Shown: positions 1 through 12,899 of the stretch, piece by piece | Layout of the letters: each line of letters begins with the position of its first letter | Position numbering within the stretch: position 1 is the stretch's first letter | The notes under the pieces: generated by a model | What the model was told of the DNA's origin: nothing | Databases searched by the model: none | What the model saw: the letters and a program-made list of their open reading frames with translations, nothing else | Made by a program: the position numbers and the translations under genes | Origin: Sapria himalayana | Taxonomy: Eukaryota > Streptophyta > Magnoliopsida > Malpighiales > Rafflesiaceae | DNA length: 64,000 bases | Direction of reading: 5' to 3' | Assembly (NCBI GenBank): GCA_029783825.1 | Contig: JAREIK010018646.1 | Coordinates: 23,501-87,500, forward strand

Positions 1-3000
1 AGTTATCTATCAGTTTATCTTTCGATATATATATATATATATATATCTATCTATATTTATATCTATCAATATATCCATCTATCTATATGTCAATCTATCT
101 GTCTATCTATCTTACTATCTGTATGTCTATCTTTCTATATATCTTATTATCTATATGTTTATTTATCTATCTATATTAGTATCTATATGTATATCTATCA
201 ATCGATCTATCGATCTATTGTCTATCTTTCTATCTATCTATCTATCTATTTATTAGTCTATCTATCTTTCTATCTATTTGTCTATATATATGTAAATCTA
301 TTTATCAATCTTTCTATCTATCTATTAGTCTTTATCTATGTCTATCTAACTATTTATCTATTTGTCTCTCTATCTCTATATCTAGGTATCAATCTATCTA
401 TCTAATTTTCTATCTATTTATTTGTCTATCTATCTATCAATCTATCTATCAATCAATCAATCTATCTATATATCTATATGTCTATCAATCTTTCTAACTA
501 TCTATCTATATATTTATATGACTATCTCTATTTATTTATGTGTCTATCTGTCTATCTAAATATTATTTATCTATCTATCAGTTTGTACAATCTTATGTGC
601 TATCATTCTGTTTATTTTTCTACAAATCTAATTGTCTATCTTTTTATCTATGTTTTTGTCTATCATATATATAGCTATATATCTCTTATATCTAATCTTC
701 CTATCTAATATGTTGATCAATCTATCTTTCTATCTATCTTATTTTTCCATCTTTCTATTATCTTATTTGGTCTATCTATCTATTTTTCTATATATCTATC
801 TCTTTTTCTTATCTATCTATCTATGCATCTATCTATCTTCTATCTATTTGTCTATCTATCTATCTTTGTAGTGTTTATCTATTTGTCTATATATACGTGT
901 ATCTATCAAACAATCTATTTGCCTATAAATCTCTATATCTATCTATCGATCTATCTATATATCTATCTATCTTTCATTCTATATATAATTTATTTGTCAA
1001 TCTGGCTATTAATTTTTTCTATAATTTTTCTATCAATTTGTATATCAAACTGTCTAGCTATCTATATATTTTTTATCTACCTACCTATCTATCTATCATA
1101 GTTTATCTATCTTACTATCTTTCTATGTATTTATCTATTGTCTGTCAATGTGCTACCAAAATTATCTCTCTGTCTATATATATATGTCTATCTGTCTATA
1201 TATTATATATGTCTATCTGTCTATCTATCTGTTTGTCTATTTGTATGTCAATATATTTGGTTATCACTTTCCCTATCTATCTATTCATTTATTTGTCCAT
1301 CTTTGTTATTTGTGCTATTTATCAGGATCATCTGGTGTCTATCGATCTATCTTATCTGTCTACCTATCTAATTGTAATATAATCTTTTTATCTATCTATC
1401 TATCTCTGTTTAAGAGATTTATTTGTCTATCTATGGTATAAACTATCTTTGGGTTTGATCTCTCTATCTAGCGAATCCTACTTTCTATTTTCCAATTTAT
1501 AAATTTCTTTATTTCTATTTGTTTCTCATTTTTATTTAGATCTGCTAGTTTATAAATCCAATCAATCAATCTAGCTCTCTATCTATTTATATGTATGTCT
1601 ATCTATTAATCTATCTTTGTATCTATGTCTATCAATATGTCCTATCTATCTATCTATCTATCTATCTATATACTGTCTGTCTATCTATCTATTGATCAAT
1701 CTGTCAATCATCTCCTACCTATCTATCTGTTTGTCCATTGATATGTCTATCTATCTGACTATCTATCCATTTTTTGTCTTTCGATCTGTCTATCTATCTA
1801 TTGTCTATCTATATGTCTATTAATTATCTATCTATTTATCATCAATCTGTCTATGTATCTCTCTATTTATCTATATATCTATTTTTAAACTATATAATAA
1901 TCTATCTAATAAATATGTCTATCTATGTATCTATCTTTCTATATATCTTTTTATCTTTCTAACTTTTTATCTATCAATCTATCTAATTTCATTTTTTAAT
2001 TATTCGTCTATTTGTCTATTTATTTATATTTATATGTCTATCTATTTGTCTATAAATCTTTCTACCAAACTATCTATCTATTAATGATACAATCCATCTA
2101 TTTATTTATTTATTATCTTTTTATCTATTTGTCTATCTATCTATATGTCTATTCATCTCTATATCTGTATCTATCTGTCTTTCTATTTATGTTTTTATCT
2201 ATGTATCTATCTATCTATTTATCTGTCTATCTATCTATCTATTTAAGTGCTTATCTATCTGTATACATACATATCTATCTAGATATTTGTCTTTCTATCT
2301 ATCTTATTTTTTGTCAATTATTTGTTATAGATTTGTCTATCTATCTAGTTAATTATCTATTTATCTATATGTCTATCATCTATCTATATATCTATCTATC
2401 AATCAATCAATCAATATTCTATCTATCATTCTATCTTTCTATTTAAAAATCTAATTATCTATTTGTCTCTCTATATGTGCTATCTATCTATCTATCAATT
2501 TATCTATCTATTTATATGTTATCTATCTTTTTTTTTGTCAATCTATTAATCGGACTAATCTTGGTATATATCAATCAATCAATTGTATATAAATTTGTAT
2601 ATCAATCTTTCTATCAATCTTTCTATAAATCTATCCATCAATTTGTCTATTAAACTATATAACATTCTTTGTATCAATCAATCAATCTATTTGTCTGTCT
2701 ATCAATCTATCTACTGCTAAATCTTTCAATTAATCTATCTATATATTTGTTATCCTTGTGTCCATCTCTCTATCTATTTTTCAATATATAATTTATCTAT
2801 ATATCTATCTGACTATCTATCTTTTTATCTATCTATCTGTCTATCTGTCTATCTTTCTATCTATTCATTCTATTTTATTTTTATATTTATCTTTTTAATC
2901 TATCTATTATCTACCTATCTATGTATCATTCTATCTATCTATCTATTTGTGTTTCTATTTTTCTATCTATATGTCTAACTTTTTTTCTATCTATCACTTT

Positions 3001-4172
3001 CTCTATCTTTCTATCTATCTATAAATATGTCTATCAATCTATATCTATCTATATGTCTGACCACTATCTATCTATCTATTTATCTGTTTGTCTATCCTTC
3101 TGTCTATCTATCTTTCTAATAATGAATCTATCTTTCTATCTATCTACCTATCTATCTATATCTCTATATAGTCTATTTATTTTCTAATAATCTATTTGTG
3201 TAATCAATCTGTTGAACAATCTTTCAATTAAATGTTCTATCAATCTCTATATCTCCCTGTCTATCTATCCGTCTATTTATATATCTATTGTTCTATCTAT
3301 TGATTTATCTATCTATCTATCTATCTAGATACTCTATCTATCTAAGTAATGAATCTATTTGTCAAATGTTTATCTATCAAACTATCTATCTATTCTATCT
3401 ATCTATCTATCTATCTATCTAGTATCTAATCTATCTGTCTGTCGTCTATGTGTGTGTTTATACATTTGTCATTTTTTCTATCTATTTGTTTATCTCTTTG
3501 TTTGTCTCTTCGTTATGTCTATTTTTTGTATATATATTGTTATTAGGTTTTTTATCTGGTCTATTTTAATTTATCTATCTATTCTTTTTTCTTTACTCTG
3601 ACTATCTACTTACCTAACTAGCTGTCCATCTATCCATCTATCTGACTGTCTTTTTTGTATATCTATATATCTATTATTATATCTATCTATCTGTCTATTT
3701 ATCTATATATGTATCTGCCTTATAATATGTCTTCTTATTTGTCTATCTATCTGTATATTTATTTATCTATCGCTTTGTCTATCTATCTGTCTAACTTTAT
3801 GTCTAACAATCACTATTTTATCTACCTATCAATCTGTCTATCAATCAATCAATATATATTTATCAATCTATCTATCAATCTATCTATTTATCAATCTATC
3901 TATCAATGTATCTATCAATTTGTCTATCAATCATTTAAAAAATCTATTTATCAATCAATTTATATATGTCTATTTATGTATCTGTATATTTGTCTATCTA
4001 TCTATCTGTATATCTATCTTTTTATCTATTTGTCTATCTATATGTATATCTATAAGTATAACTATATATCTATCTTTCTATATATCTATCTTTCTATATA
4101 TCTATCTTTCTATATATCTATCTTTCTATATATCGATAATCTATCTATCTATTATCTATGTCTATCTGTTTA

Positions 4173-4206
<34 letters not shown>

Positions 4207-4866
4207 CTATATATCTATCTTTCTTTTATCTTTCTATCTTTCTTTCAGTCATATTGTCTACATATCAATATGTATATCTATCTATTTATCTATATATTAT
4301 CTTTTATATCTATATCTATTTATCTATTTATGTGTCTATCTATCTATCTGTCTGTCTATCTATATGTCTATCCAATTTTATATCATTTGTGTCTATCAAT
4401 TAGTCTATCAATTTGTCTATAATTGCATTTATCGATCTATCTATCAATTTTTCTATCAATCATGTCTGTTTATCAATCAAACAATCTATCAGTCTATCTT
4501 ATGTTTATCTATGTGTCTATATATATGTCTATGTGTGTGGGTGTGTTTCTATCTATTTATTTATTTATCTATCTATCTATCTATCTATCTATCTGTTGTC
4601 TATCAATCTGTCTATCATTTTCTCTATCAAACTTTCTATCTATTGTAGTCTATTTATCTATCTATAAAACAACTGCTATCTATCTAATAAATCTCTCTCT
4701 ACCTGATTATCTATCTAGCTGATTGTCTATCTATCTGTCTGTCTATATATCTTTATCTTTATGTGCCTAGTGCCTATCTATTTCTCTATCTATTGTCTAT
4801 CTTCTATCTATTCTATCGTATGTCCTATTGTCTATCTATTAGTGTATCTATCTGTCTATCTTTTTT

Positions 4867-4901
<35 letters not shown>

Positions 4902-6140
4902 CCTATCTATCTATCTATCTGTCTGTCTGTCTATCTATCTTTCTATCTATCAATCTTTCTTTATATCTATTTATTTATTTGTCATATTATTTGCATATAT
5001 ATCTATTTATCTATTTATCTTTTATCTATTTATATATTTATCTATCTATATTTCTATTTGTCTTTCTATATGTCTACCTTTCTATATATCTTTGTTTATT
5101 TTATTCATTCATTTCTTTCTTTCTGTCCATCTTTCTATATATCAATTTGTCTATCAATCTATCTTTCAATTAGATTATTAATCTATTATTAATCTATTTT
5201 AAATCTATCTAACAATTTTATATCAATCTTTCTTTCTTTCTATCAATCTTTTTATGTATCTATCAATCAATCTATCTTTCTATTTATATATCTATCTTTT
5301 TGTCTATCTATATATTTATCTATCTCTCTATCTATCTATATATCTTTCCTAATATCTATTTATATATCTATCTATCTTTCTTTCTATCTATTTGTCTTTC
5401 TATCTGTCTTTCTATCTGTCTCTCAATCTCTCTATCAAACTATATATATCTAGTTGTCTATCTGACTATTGACTATCTGTTTTTTATATGTCTGCAAGTC
5501 TATTTGTTTCTCTCTAGCTGCTGTCTATCTATCTGACTATCTGTTACTTGATTGTTTGTCTATCTGATTATATGTTTGTATATTTGTCTGTCAATCTGTC
5601 TATCATTTGTCTATCTATTACTATATCTAATTGTCATCTATCTTTTTATCTATCTTTCTATCTATCTATATATCTTTTATCTATTGGTATATCTATCCGT
5701 GTGTTATTTATATATATGTATATCTATTTGATTCTCTATCTATCTTTCTATCAATTTATTATATATATGTCTATCTATCTATCTATTTATCTATTTGTCT
5801 ATCTATCTATCTATCTATTTTTCTATCTATCTATATATTTATCTATCTTTCTATCTGTCAATCTTTTTTTCTGTCTGTCTGTCTATCTATCTATCTATTT
5901 ATCTATCTATTTATCTATCTATCTTTCTGTCTATCTATCTTTTTATCTATCTAAATGTCTATCTATCTATCTATATATTTGTCTATTATCTATTTATATA
6001 TCTATCCATCTGTCTATCAATTTGTCTTTCAATGTCCTTCAAACCATTTTCAATTTGTCTACCAATTTGTAAATCAATGTCTATCAAGCTTTCTTTCAAT
6101 CTATCTATGAATCTGTTTATCAATCTGTCTATCTATCTAT
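1..6140 (+). repeat. Degenerate (TCTA)n / GATA-class tetranucleotide satellite, block A
   Basis: Nearly the whole block is built of TCTA on the + strand, with variant words TCTG, TCTT, TTTA and TCAA. Short pure TCAA runs occur, for example near 449-460 and 2399-2415. The complementary strand reads TAGA, a rotation of GATA. The repeat is more decayed around 1440-1570 and 3425-3600. All + frames read through as Ser-Ile-Tyr-Leu because a 4-base unit repeats every 12 bases, while the minus frames meet TAG every 12 bases. The long + strand open frames here are therefore not genes. The block ends exactly at the CACTA terminus at 6141. Confidence 0.98.
4065..4128 (+). repeat. 16-bp minisatellite inside TCTA array
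   Basis: Four perfect consecutive copies of TATATCTATCTTTCTA, followed by a partial copy ending near 4134. This is a recent local amplification of a variant stretch inside otherwise decayed TCTA repeat. Confidence 0.9.
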
Positions 6141-6561
6141 CACTATAAACAAAGCCGAGCGGCTAGCTTAATTTCCTTAACTATTATAAGAAATTTAGTT
6201 GCTAAAACATAATAGCGATGAAGTTAATATGTAAATTATCCAAGCTAAAGTGTTTATCACAAAATATTAATGAAGAAAATATTTTCCTGGAAAATTTTTG
6301 AACAATGAAAATATACTAGCTAATATATTTTTTCCTTGCTTATTTTTATCGTAATTAATAGTAAAAATTAATATTTGACTGAATATATATAGAAATTCCC
6401 TAGCCTAAATTTGTTTGGGAAAAATCCCTAGCTATTTTTAATTCAAAACATATACTTAATTAAATTGAATAAAAAAAAGGTAAACCTATTCACCTTTATT
6501 CTAATACAATAGTTACATAGTTAAAACAAAAATATAACATAGGTTATACATTCATTAAAAA
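6141..6561. repeat. CACTA element 1, 3' terminal and subterminal inverted repeat
   Basis: Starts CACTATAAACAAAGCC and continues with AT-rich sequence containing repeated TTCCCTAGC and ATCCCTAGCTATTTTT motifs. It matches the inward reading of 12900-13471 and the start of element 2 at 50040-50520, including the shared stretch GTTACATAGTTAAAACAAAA. In En/Spm elements such subterminal repeats bind the TNPA-type protein. That role is inferred here. Confidence 0.75.
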
Positions 6562-8392
6562 CTAAAAATCATCCTCATCATTAGTTAGTGCATTTGTGTT
6601 AGCCTCTCTTACGTGGTATCTCTGTTGGGAACTTGGTATTCTATCTATCACGTCAAGGCCACTAACAATGACTCCATATAGGACATCTAGGTGTTGCATT
6701 GCATTCTTAATTCTTTCATCTCATCATTCACTCCTTTTATTTCCTACATTTCTTCCTTCTAAGGAATAATCTACTGATCTTTCTCTTTCATTTCTATCTC
6801 AATAAATACAAAACATTCATGTCTTTCAATTACTTGCTATCCGACCACCTCATCCACCACTATTGTGATAGAGGAACTAGTAGCACATTACTAAAACAAA
6901 AGTACTACCTCGAGCCTATGTCGTACACTCACTACTTCTTCTTACCTCCTATTATCTCCAAATAGATAGGATCATATTCAATTGGTTGAAGATCCATATA
7001 ACCCTCAACTAGTGAGAGTCAATTATCACAAATACCTCCATTAGATCATGTGTTAAAACATAATAAAATACTATGCTAGATATAATAAAATAAATCAAAT
7101 ATATTTCATTCCACACAACTTTCCAAATTTATTATAGTATTCTAAAAGTTATTAATATAAAGATTCTTATAGCAATCATCTGAGATTTTTTGTCAACAAA
7201 TTGCCCATCCACTTTCTTCACATGCATCTTTCTGAAAATCTAATAAAAATTGGGATTTCAACCCAATTCTCCAGCATAAAGTATGTATTTTTATGTCAAA
7301 AAATAAATATGTTAGAAAATTTTAGCAAAAATTGTAAAACCATGCAAAAATTTGAATTATTTGGACTATTAGGCTAACTGTTAAATATATAATTGTTTTA
7401 TAGTTATAAATTGTACCAAATCTCAATCGTGCTAAATGCTCGACCTTGACCCTCCTGTGTGGCAAGACATTTCTGTACCTGGTCCAGCTACCTTAATCCA
7501 TCAGTTTTTGTTGGCTAACTCTATTTTTTTATGGCTTCTCCCAATACTTAAGCCAACTGGGACACTCATCCTGGTGTATAAAATCAGGCTTATCTTTTGG
7601 AATCTTTAATTTATGGATAAATCTAAGTACAGTTCAGCAGCTTTGCTCTCCTGCAATGACTTTATCTGTCCATCAAATTGCGGTGCCCATGTACACTGAA
7701 TCTATATATAAAAAATTAACACAAAAACAATAATAATAACAAGGATATAATTTTTTTATTCTTGACTAATTACAAACATAATAGTTAACTAATTAGATAA
7801 TTAATTTTCAATGCATTTGTTTCTTTCTTTTTTACCTAAAAGATATAAAAGTTAGTCTCTTTTGTTGATTCAAAACTTTTCTTCCATGAGAATGCTTTGG
7901 AATCTACCTTTTTTTTTGAAAGACTTAGTAATTATAGATGAACACTTGTGAAATGGAATAAAACTATAAAAATAAACAAATAACATTGAAAACACGTAAT
8001 TTATATCTATAAATAAAAACCACTAATAGGGCCATCATATTACTTATACCTCTGATCCATTATCTCTATTACTAACTTAGCACTGCCTGTAGAGAAAGCC
8101 ACATCAATTAATAATGTTGATGGTGATGTAAATGGGGTAAAAACTAATGGTGTAGATGATGGTGATGGATGAGAAGTGAGTGCAAGAAGGATAATGGCTG
8201 GTGTCCTATCTGATAAAGGTGATGGTAAAGATGTCAATGATGGTGATGGTGATGGTGATGGTAATGTTGAAGTCTAGATATGGTGGGTATTAGATGACAC
8301 TGACTATGCAATAGGAAAAAAATACTAGATGAATCTCATCCATGTCTATGTCCACATCAACCTCCACCATGCCCACATCTTTTATGCACCAT
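6562..8392 (-). pseudogene. Transposase_24 (TNPA-like) gene of CACTA element 1, decayed
   Basis: Reads leftward from an ATG at 8392. Recognisable blocks in order are an N-terminal stretch with GMVEVDVDIDMDEIHLV, a Ser/Thr/Pro-rich part ending KLVIEIMDQRYK (about 8040), then QFDGQIKSLQESKAAELYLD (about 7615-7695). These are followed by DECPSWLKYWEKP (about 7530-7605), AGPGTEMSCHTGGSRSS (about 7445-7490), MHVKKVDGQFVDKKSQM (about 7155-7235) and DPIYLEIIGGKKK (about 6950-7000). The W-K-Y-W, HTGGS, DGQFVD and LE-IGG-KK motifs are those of plant Transposase_24 (Ptta/En/Spm) proteins. The C-terminal exon, starting DERIKNAMQHLDVLYG and ending NDEDDF then TAG at 6562, is intact. Stops and frameshifts elsewhere make the gene inactive. 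It lies just downstream of the TNPD-like gene, as in other CACTA elements. The intron boundaries are uncertain. Confidence 0.72.
8235..8265. repeat. Short (GATGGT)n microsatellite
   Basis: Repeated GATGGTGATGGT units lie inside the low-complexity N-terminal part of the Transposase_24 gene. Confidence 0.7.
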
Positions 8393-8563
8393 ATACTATA
8401 GAAAATGTAATAAATATAGAAAAAATAATAGAGATATAATGAAAACATAAATTGATATTGTATGATGAACAACCATGCATTTTAAAATAACACATACCAA
8501 TGGATTGCAACAAAATATAGATAGTCTTAGAAACTATAATATTCTAATACAATTATAATAGTT

Positions 8564-10765
8564 TAATTATTGATATCAATATCATCCTCTAATAGATCTT
8601 CTGACATTTCATCTGATTCTTATGGAAGTTCTAACTTATCTTCAGATAGAAAATGATCATCTTCAATTTCTATTAGGCCACCATTTAAGTTACATAAGTT
8701 TTCAAGATCTTCATCTACATGCATAAGCTCAATATTATTTATGTCATCTTCTTTAAATGCTAGTGTAATAGCAAAGTTTGCACTTCTTTGTTGAGATATT
8801 TGTACTTCAAAATTTGATAAAGCTTTGATTTTGCAAATGACCCATCTGTCACACTTATCATGAGATAAACTCAGATATGTACAATAATATACTAGAGTAG
8901 CTAGAACGGCCATAATAAATGGCTCATATTAATTAAATCTACATTTATGGTTAACATTCACTAGCTTATAATCCGAATGAATTTTGTACCCATATTTTAC
9001 GTAGGATCAAACCACTCACATTTTAATAATACAATCATATTATTTTTGAGTCCAGGATAATGCAACTCAATAAGTTCTGCTATTTGACCATAATAATCTA
9101 TCTCATATGCACTATAACTTGAGCCTTTAATGCATATACCCCTATTAATAGTTGCTTTAGAAGAACCGTGCCCTATTCTGTGAAATTTATATCCATTGAC
9201 AAAATACCGTGGATAGGTTGTCACATATCTAAATGGGCCTTTACTTAGATTCTATGTGAATATGTTTGAATCTCTATTTGAAGGATCATTTGCATGTTTC
9301 ATAAATTCAACAAATAATGTTAAAAAATATAACATACTAAAAAATCAAATTATTCAAAAAATTAAGGTTCAATAATTCTCATAGTGTTTTTGAACCAATT
9401 CACAAATTTTCATAATGTTAAATGGGCCTTTTTCATTATGAAAATTTGCTTCTTTGAGATGTAATATGTATTCATGCCAACAATCTATAAATGAAAATTT
9501 GCTCTGTGTGAATAATGAAAATGGGCCTTTTTCATAATGAAAATTTGCTTCTTTGAGATGTAATATGTATTCATGCCAACATTCCATAAATGAAATAACT
9601 CTGCTATAAGAGGCTATAAGAAAATATCCAACATGTCTTTTAAATTTTATGGCCCTGAAACCAATATTGACAGAAATATATATTGCTTCCTCAAACTCAA
9701 CCATGGAGAAAAATTGTAAGGTGTCACTATCACTGGCCATGTAGTTTACTGTTGTCTAGACTGGTCAATTGGCTGAAAACCATCAGTGTAGAGACCCAAT
9801 CTTACATTTTGACTTTCAACAGCAAAATCTTGATGTATATGATAAAAATGCTTCCAAGCAAGTGAATTTTATGGAGGACGCATCACCCTTTATTCAATTT
9901 CATGCTTAGAATGCCAACTCATATCATGTGCTATAGCATTTGATGCATATATTTTCTGCAATCAATGAATTAAAAGGGAGTAATACATCTTATTAAATGC
10001 AACTTTCATCTTCTTTCATATTTCTGCAACATGAGATGCTTTCTTAAGCTGAGGATGATCACAAATCTTATAGCTAATTAAATCCATATCACCACACCAA
10101 TATAACAAACATCCATTGAAACAATAATCAAATTTTTCCACTGGTAGACCCATACCTCGTAGTTACTTATTTGTGATGTAAAAGTTGTTAGTTATCAAAT
10201 TATTATACAGAAGAATATCTTTCATCAGTTCTATCACCTAATCAAATAATTTCTCAGATATATGATTTTCAGTATTCATGCTCAAAAGTTGAGCCACAAG
10301 TGATAATTGTCAATGTGTTTTACTACCAGGCCACAACCTATTATCTACAGCTTTAAGCATATCATAAAATTTCTGAGCTTCAGAATTAGGTGGTTCATCC
10401 ATGTAATCCATTTTGAAGTCAGCACCAGTAGCTTCATTGACCATTCTATGGTATGTGTTTGATGCTTCTTCACTACATACATAGGATTCAGTACTCTCAA
10501 TTTGGTCTATGTTCACAATCATTGTACTTTTATCTTGATAAATCCTAACAAAATAATTTGGTACAAAGCCATATTTAGCCAGATGGTATCGAATAATGTT
10601 TACATTATGAAAAGACATATTCTGACACTTGTGGTTATTACATGGACATTTAATTTTATCTATGTCGATCCATCTCAATTCATTACAAGCAAAGTTGAAG
10701 AAAGTTTCTAGCCCACTCAAAAAATCTTTATTCAAAATTCTATTCATAAACCTTTTGTACATCCA
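8564..10765 (-). pseudogene. TNPD-like CACTA transposase (Transpos_assoc + Transposase_21 + DUF4216), decayed
   Basis: Reads leftward from MYKRFMNRILNKDFL at 10762. Residues 1-80 are the Transpos_assoc domain, with the CPCNNHKC cysteine motif and RYHLAKYGFVPNYF. A middle section (10300-9800) gives GLPVEKFDYCFNGCLLYW, KICDHPQLKK and IYASNAIAHDMSWH, followed by a segment ending ESQNVRLG. These are typical of the part just before and within Transposase_21. TDGFQP and TTWPVIVTPYNFSPW (about 9650-9790) continue the Transposase_21 domain, in which the catalytic acidic residues of the family lie. The DUF4216 block is YFVNGYKFHRIGHGSSKAT with SSYSAYEIDYYG (8997-9224). The C-terminal tail follows (8620-8913). 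Several stops and at least one frame change break the reading, and a 99-bp in-frame duplication lies in the Transposase_21 part. The product would cut and join element ends in the nucleus if intact. It is almost certainly inactive here. Confidence 0.8.
9440..9637 (-). repeat. 99-bp in-frame tandem duplication inside the TNPD-like gene
   Basis: Copy one is 9440-9538 and copy two 9539-9637, starting at the same GAAAATTTGCTTCTTTGAG word. The period is exactly 33 codons. The true reading frame duplicates the NVGMNTYYISKKQIFIMKKA motif of the Transposase_21 domain. Confidence 0.85.
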
Positions 10766-11076
10766 CTGATGATCTGAACTAAATTTTCCTTGTTATATTT
10801 ACAAAGAATTATGCTCAATCATAATTCTAAATGAAACTTACAATGACTACAAATAATACTATTAATTAAATAAAATCACTTACAGATGAATATGCAAAGA
10901 TAAAATATCGTGAATATCTAGGCAATATGTTTGCAGAATCTACATAAAGAAACAAAAAATTAATTACCACGCTAAAGGTGAAAAGATATCATGCTATTGC
11001 TAGATGAAGGTAACATGTCTCTTCTAGTGCACCAATCAAAGCCACACAAAAAGGTAAGAATAAGGAGAACACAAGA
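10766..11076. other. AT-rich spacer upstream of the TNPD-like gene
   Basis: Lies between the TNPD-like start and the duplicated leader. It probably holds 5' untranslated sequence or an intron of the minus-strand transcript. No motif or reading frame was recognised. Confidence 0.4.
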
Positions 11077-11280
11077 TCAAAGTGAAATGATAATCAATAT
11101 ATCTACATACATACTGCAATATATGTACATATAATACTGCAACATTATATGTACATGTATATTGGGTATATATGTACTTAGTATATATGTACATATAATA
11201 TTGTAGTATATATGTACATATACTATAGTAATATATGTAATTAGTGAAATGCTAATATATATGTACATATATACTATAGT
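11077..11280. repeat. Array of TATATGTACATATA palindromes, copy A
   Basis: Repeated ATATATGTACATATA units centred on the palindrome TGTACA, in AT-rich spacers. The same kind of array recurs at 11750-12600. Each array sits immediately to the left of a leader/TATA unit. Confidence 0.85.
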
Positions 11281-11520
11281 ATTAAATAATTATCAAAACA
11301 TAACTTTATTAATTTATTTATTTTGATTTGATTGACTAGTTTAAATTTCATACAAATATGGTATGGCATTTTTCCCCATACGAAACTTTTATAAGCGAAT
11401 GGATTTTTTACTAGACATTACATGCCGCGACTAGGACAGCTTTGTCGTAGCAGAAAGATGGTGACCGGAGGAGCTGGGGGACAGGAAGCAATGTCAATTT
11501 AATGGATAGATTATATTTTA
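11281..11520 (-). promoter_or_regulatory. CACTA leader/promoter unit, copy A (TATA on minus strand)
   Basis: A ~240-bp unit with CTTATAAAAG on the minus strand at 11386-11395, suitable as a TATA box for leftward transcription of the TNPD and Transposase_24 genes. It is repeated about 1320 bp away at 12601-12850, and its sequence recurs in inverted orientation in element 2 (50560-50900). Use as a promoter is inferred from position, the TATA motif and conservation. Confidence 0.55.
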
Positions 11521-11749
11521 TACACTATATGTATGTATATGTATTGAACTTTTATCCTGTACAATCTTATTGCAAATTTTGTGTGCCTTGTGTTTCCAAA
11601 TTCGATGCAATTTCAAATAAACAAAGATGATTTTTGTAGCCCTAGTTAAGGTGTTTGTTCATTTTTTTTTATTCTTATTGCGAAATATATAGTTGTTTGA
11701 TGTTCATGCTCCATAATAGGTGTTTACGCTTTACTTTAATGTAAATACT
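11521..11749. other. Unique spacer between the two leader copies
   Basis: AT-rich sequence, not obviously repeated elsewhere in the window. No coding signal was seen. Confidence 0.4.
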
Positions 11750-12600
11750 TGTACATTTATACCTATATATATGTATATGTACATATATACTAGTATATAT
11801 CAACATATACATATATACTCGTAAATATGTACATGTATTTACTAGTATATGTGTGTATGTAAATATACACTATAGTATATGTACATATGTAAATATATAT
11901 ATAGATGCTTAGTATATGTACATATATACACTAAACTATATGTACATATGCACTATAGTGTAAATGTATATACATACTGGAGTTTATATGTATACACTGG
12001 TATATATGTACATATATACTACAGTGTATATGTACATATATACTGGTATATCTGTACAAGTATTTACTAGTATATATGTACATACTTGTACATATACACT
12101 ATAGTGTATATGTACAAACATGTACTTATATATGTACATATATACTGTAGTGTAAATGTATACACATATATGTACATATACATTGTAGTGTATATGTACA
12201 TATACTAAGTATATATGTACATATAAATACTTGTAGATATATACTAGTATCTATATTCATAAACAAATATACCAGTGTATACATATACACTACACTGTAT
12301 ATGTATGCACATATATATGTACATATATATTGTAGTGTATATGTACATATACTAAGTATATATATACATATAAATACTTGTATATATATATATACTAGTA
12401 TATATGTACATGTACATATATACCAGTGAATACATATACACTACAATATATATGTACATATATACTGAGTATATATGTACACAGTATATATGTACATATA
12501 ATATTGCAGTTTATATGTATATATATTGCAGTAATATATCTAACTAGTGAAATGCTAGTATATATGTACATATACATTATAGTATATATGTACATCTATA
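11750..12600. repeat. Large array of TATATGTACATATA palindromes, copy B
   Basis: About 850 bp with many near-identical palindromic units (TATATGTACATATA and the variants ACTATAGTGTATATGTACA and TACTAGTATATATG). Every unit can form a small hairpin, and the spacing is irregular. Short open frames here on either strand simply read Tyr-Ile-Cys/His repeats and are not genes. Confidence 0.9.
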
Positions 12601-12850
12601 TTGTAGTATTATATATTTATCAAGACATATCTTTATTTATTTATTTAATTTAATTTGATTGGCTGGTTTAAATTTCGTACAGATATGGTACCGCATTGTT
12701 CCCCGTAGGAAGCTTTTATAAGTAAAGAGATTCTTTACTAGACATGATGCACCGTGACTTAGACATGGTTGTCGTAGTAGAAATATGGTGATCGGAGGAG
12801 ATGAGGGAGAGAAAGCAATGTCAATGCATAGATAGATTATACTTTATGCA
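12601..12850 (-). promoter_or_regulatory. CACTA leader/promoter unit, copy B (TATA on minus strand)
   Basis: Second copy of the unit at 11281-11520, sharing GTTTAAATTTC, the CTTATAAAAG motif (12713-12722, minus strand) and the GGAGGAG...AAAGCAATGTCAAT block. It is the copy nearer the element terminus. Together with the adjacent palindrome arrays it shows a duplication of about 1.3 kb. Confidence 0.55.
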
Positions 12851-12899
12851 TTGTCAGTAGATAAATTGATGAATATGATGTAATAAAATTTTGTTATGT

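Noticed and set aside
187..6148. Dozens of + strand open frames rich in Ser, Ile, Tyr and Leu (also in 26.2-50.0 kb and 61.2-64 kb)
   Set aside because: They are direct translations of the TCTA repeat in every + frame, with no domain, no codon bias and no minus-strand equivalent.
11077..12653. Short Tyr/Ile/His-rich frames on both strands
   Set aside because: Translations of the TATATGTACATATA palindrome arrays.
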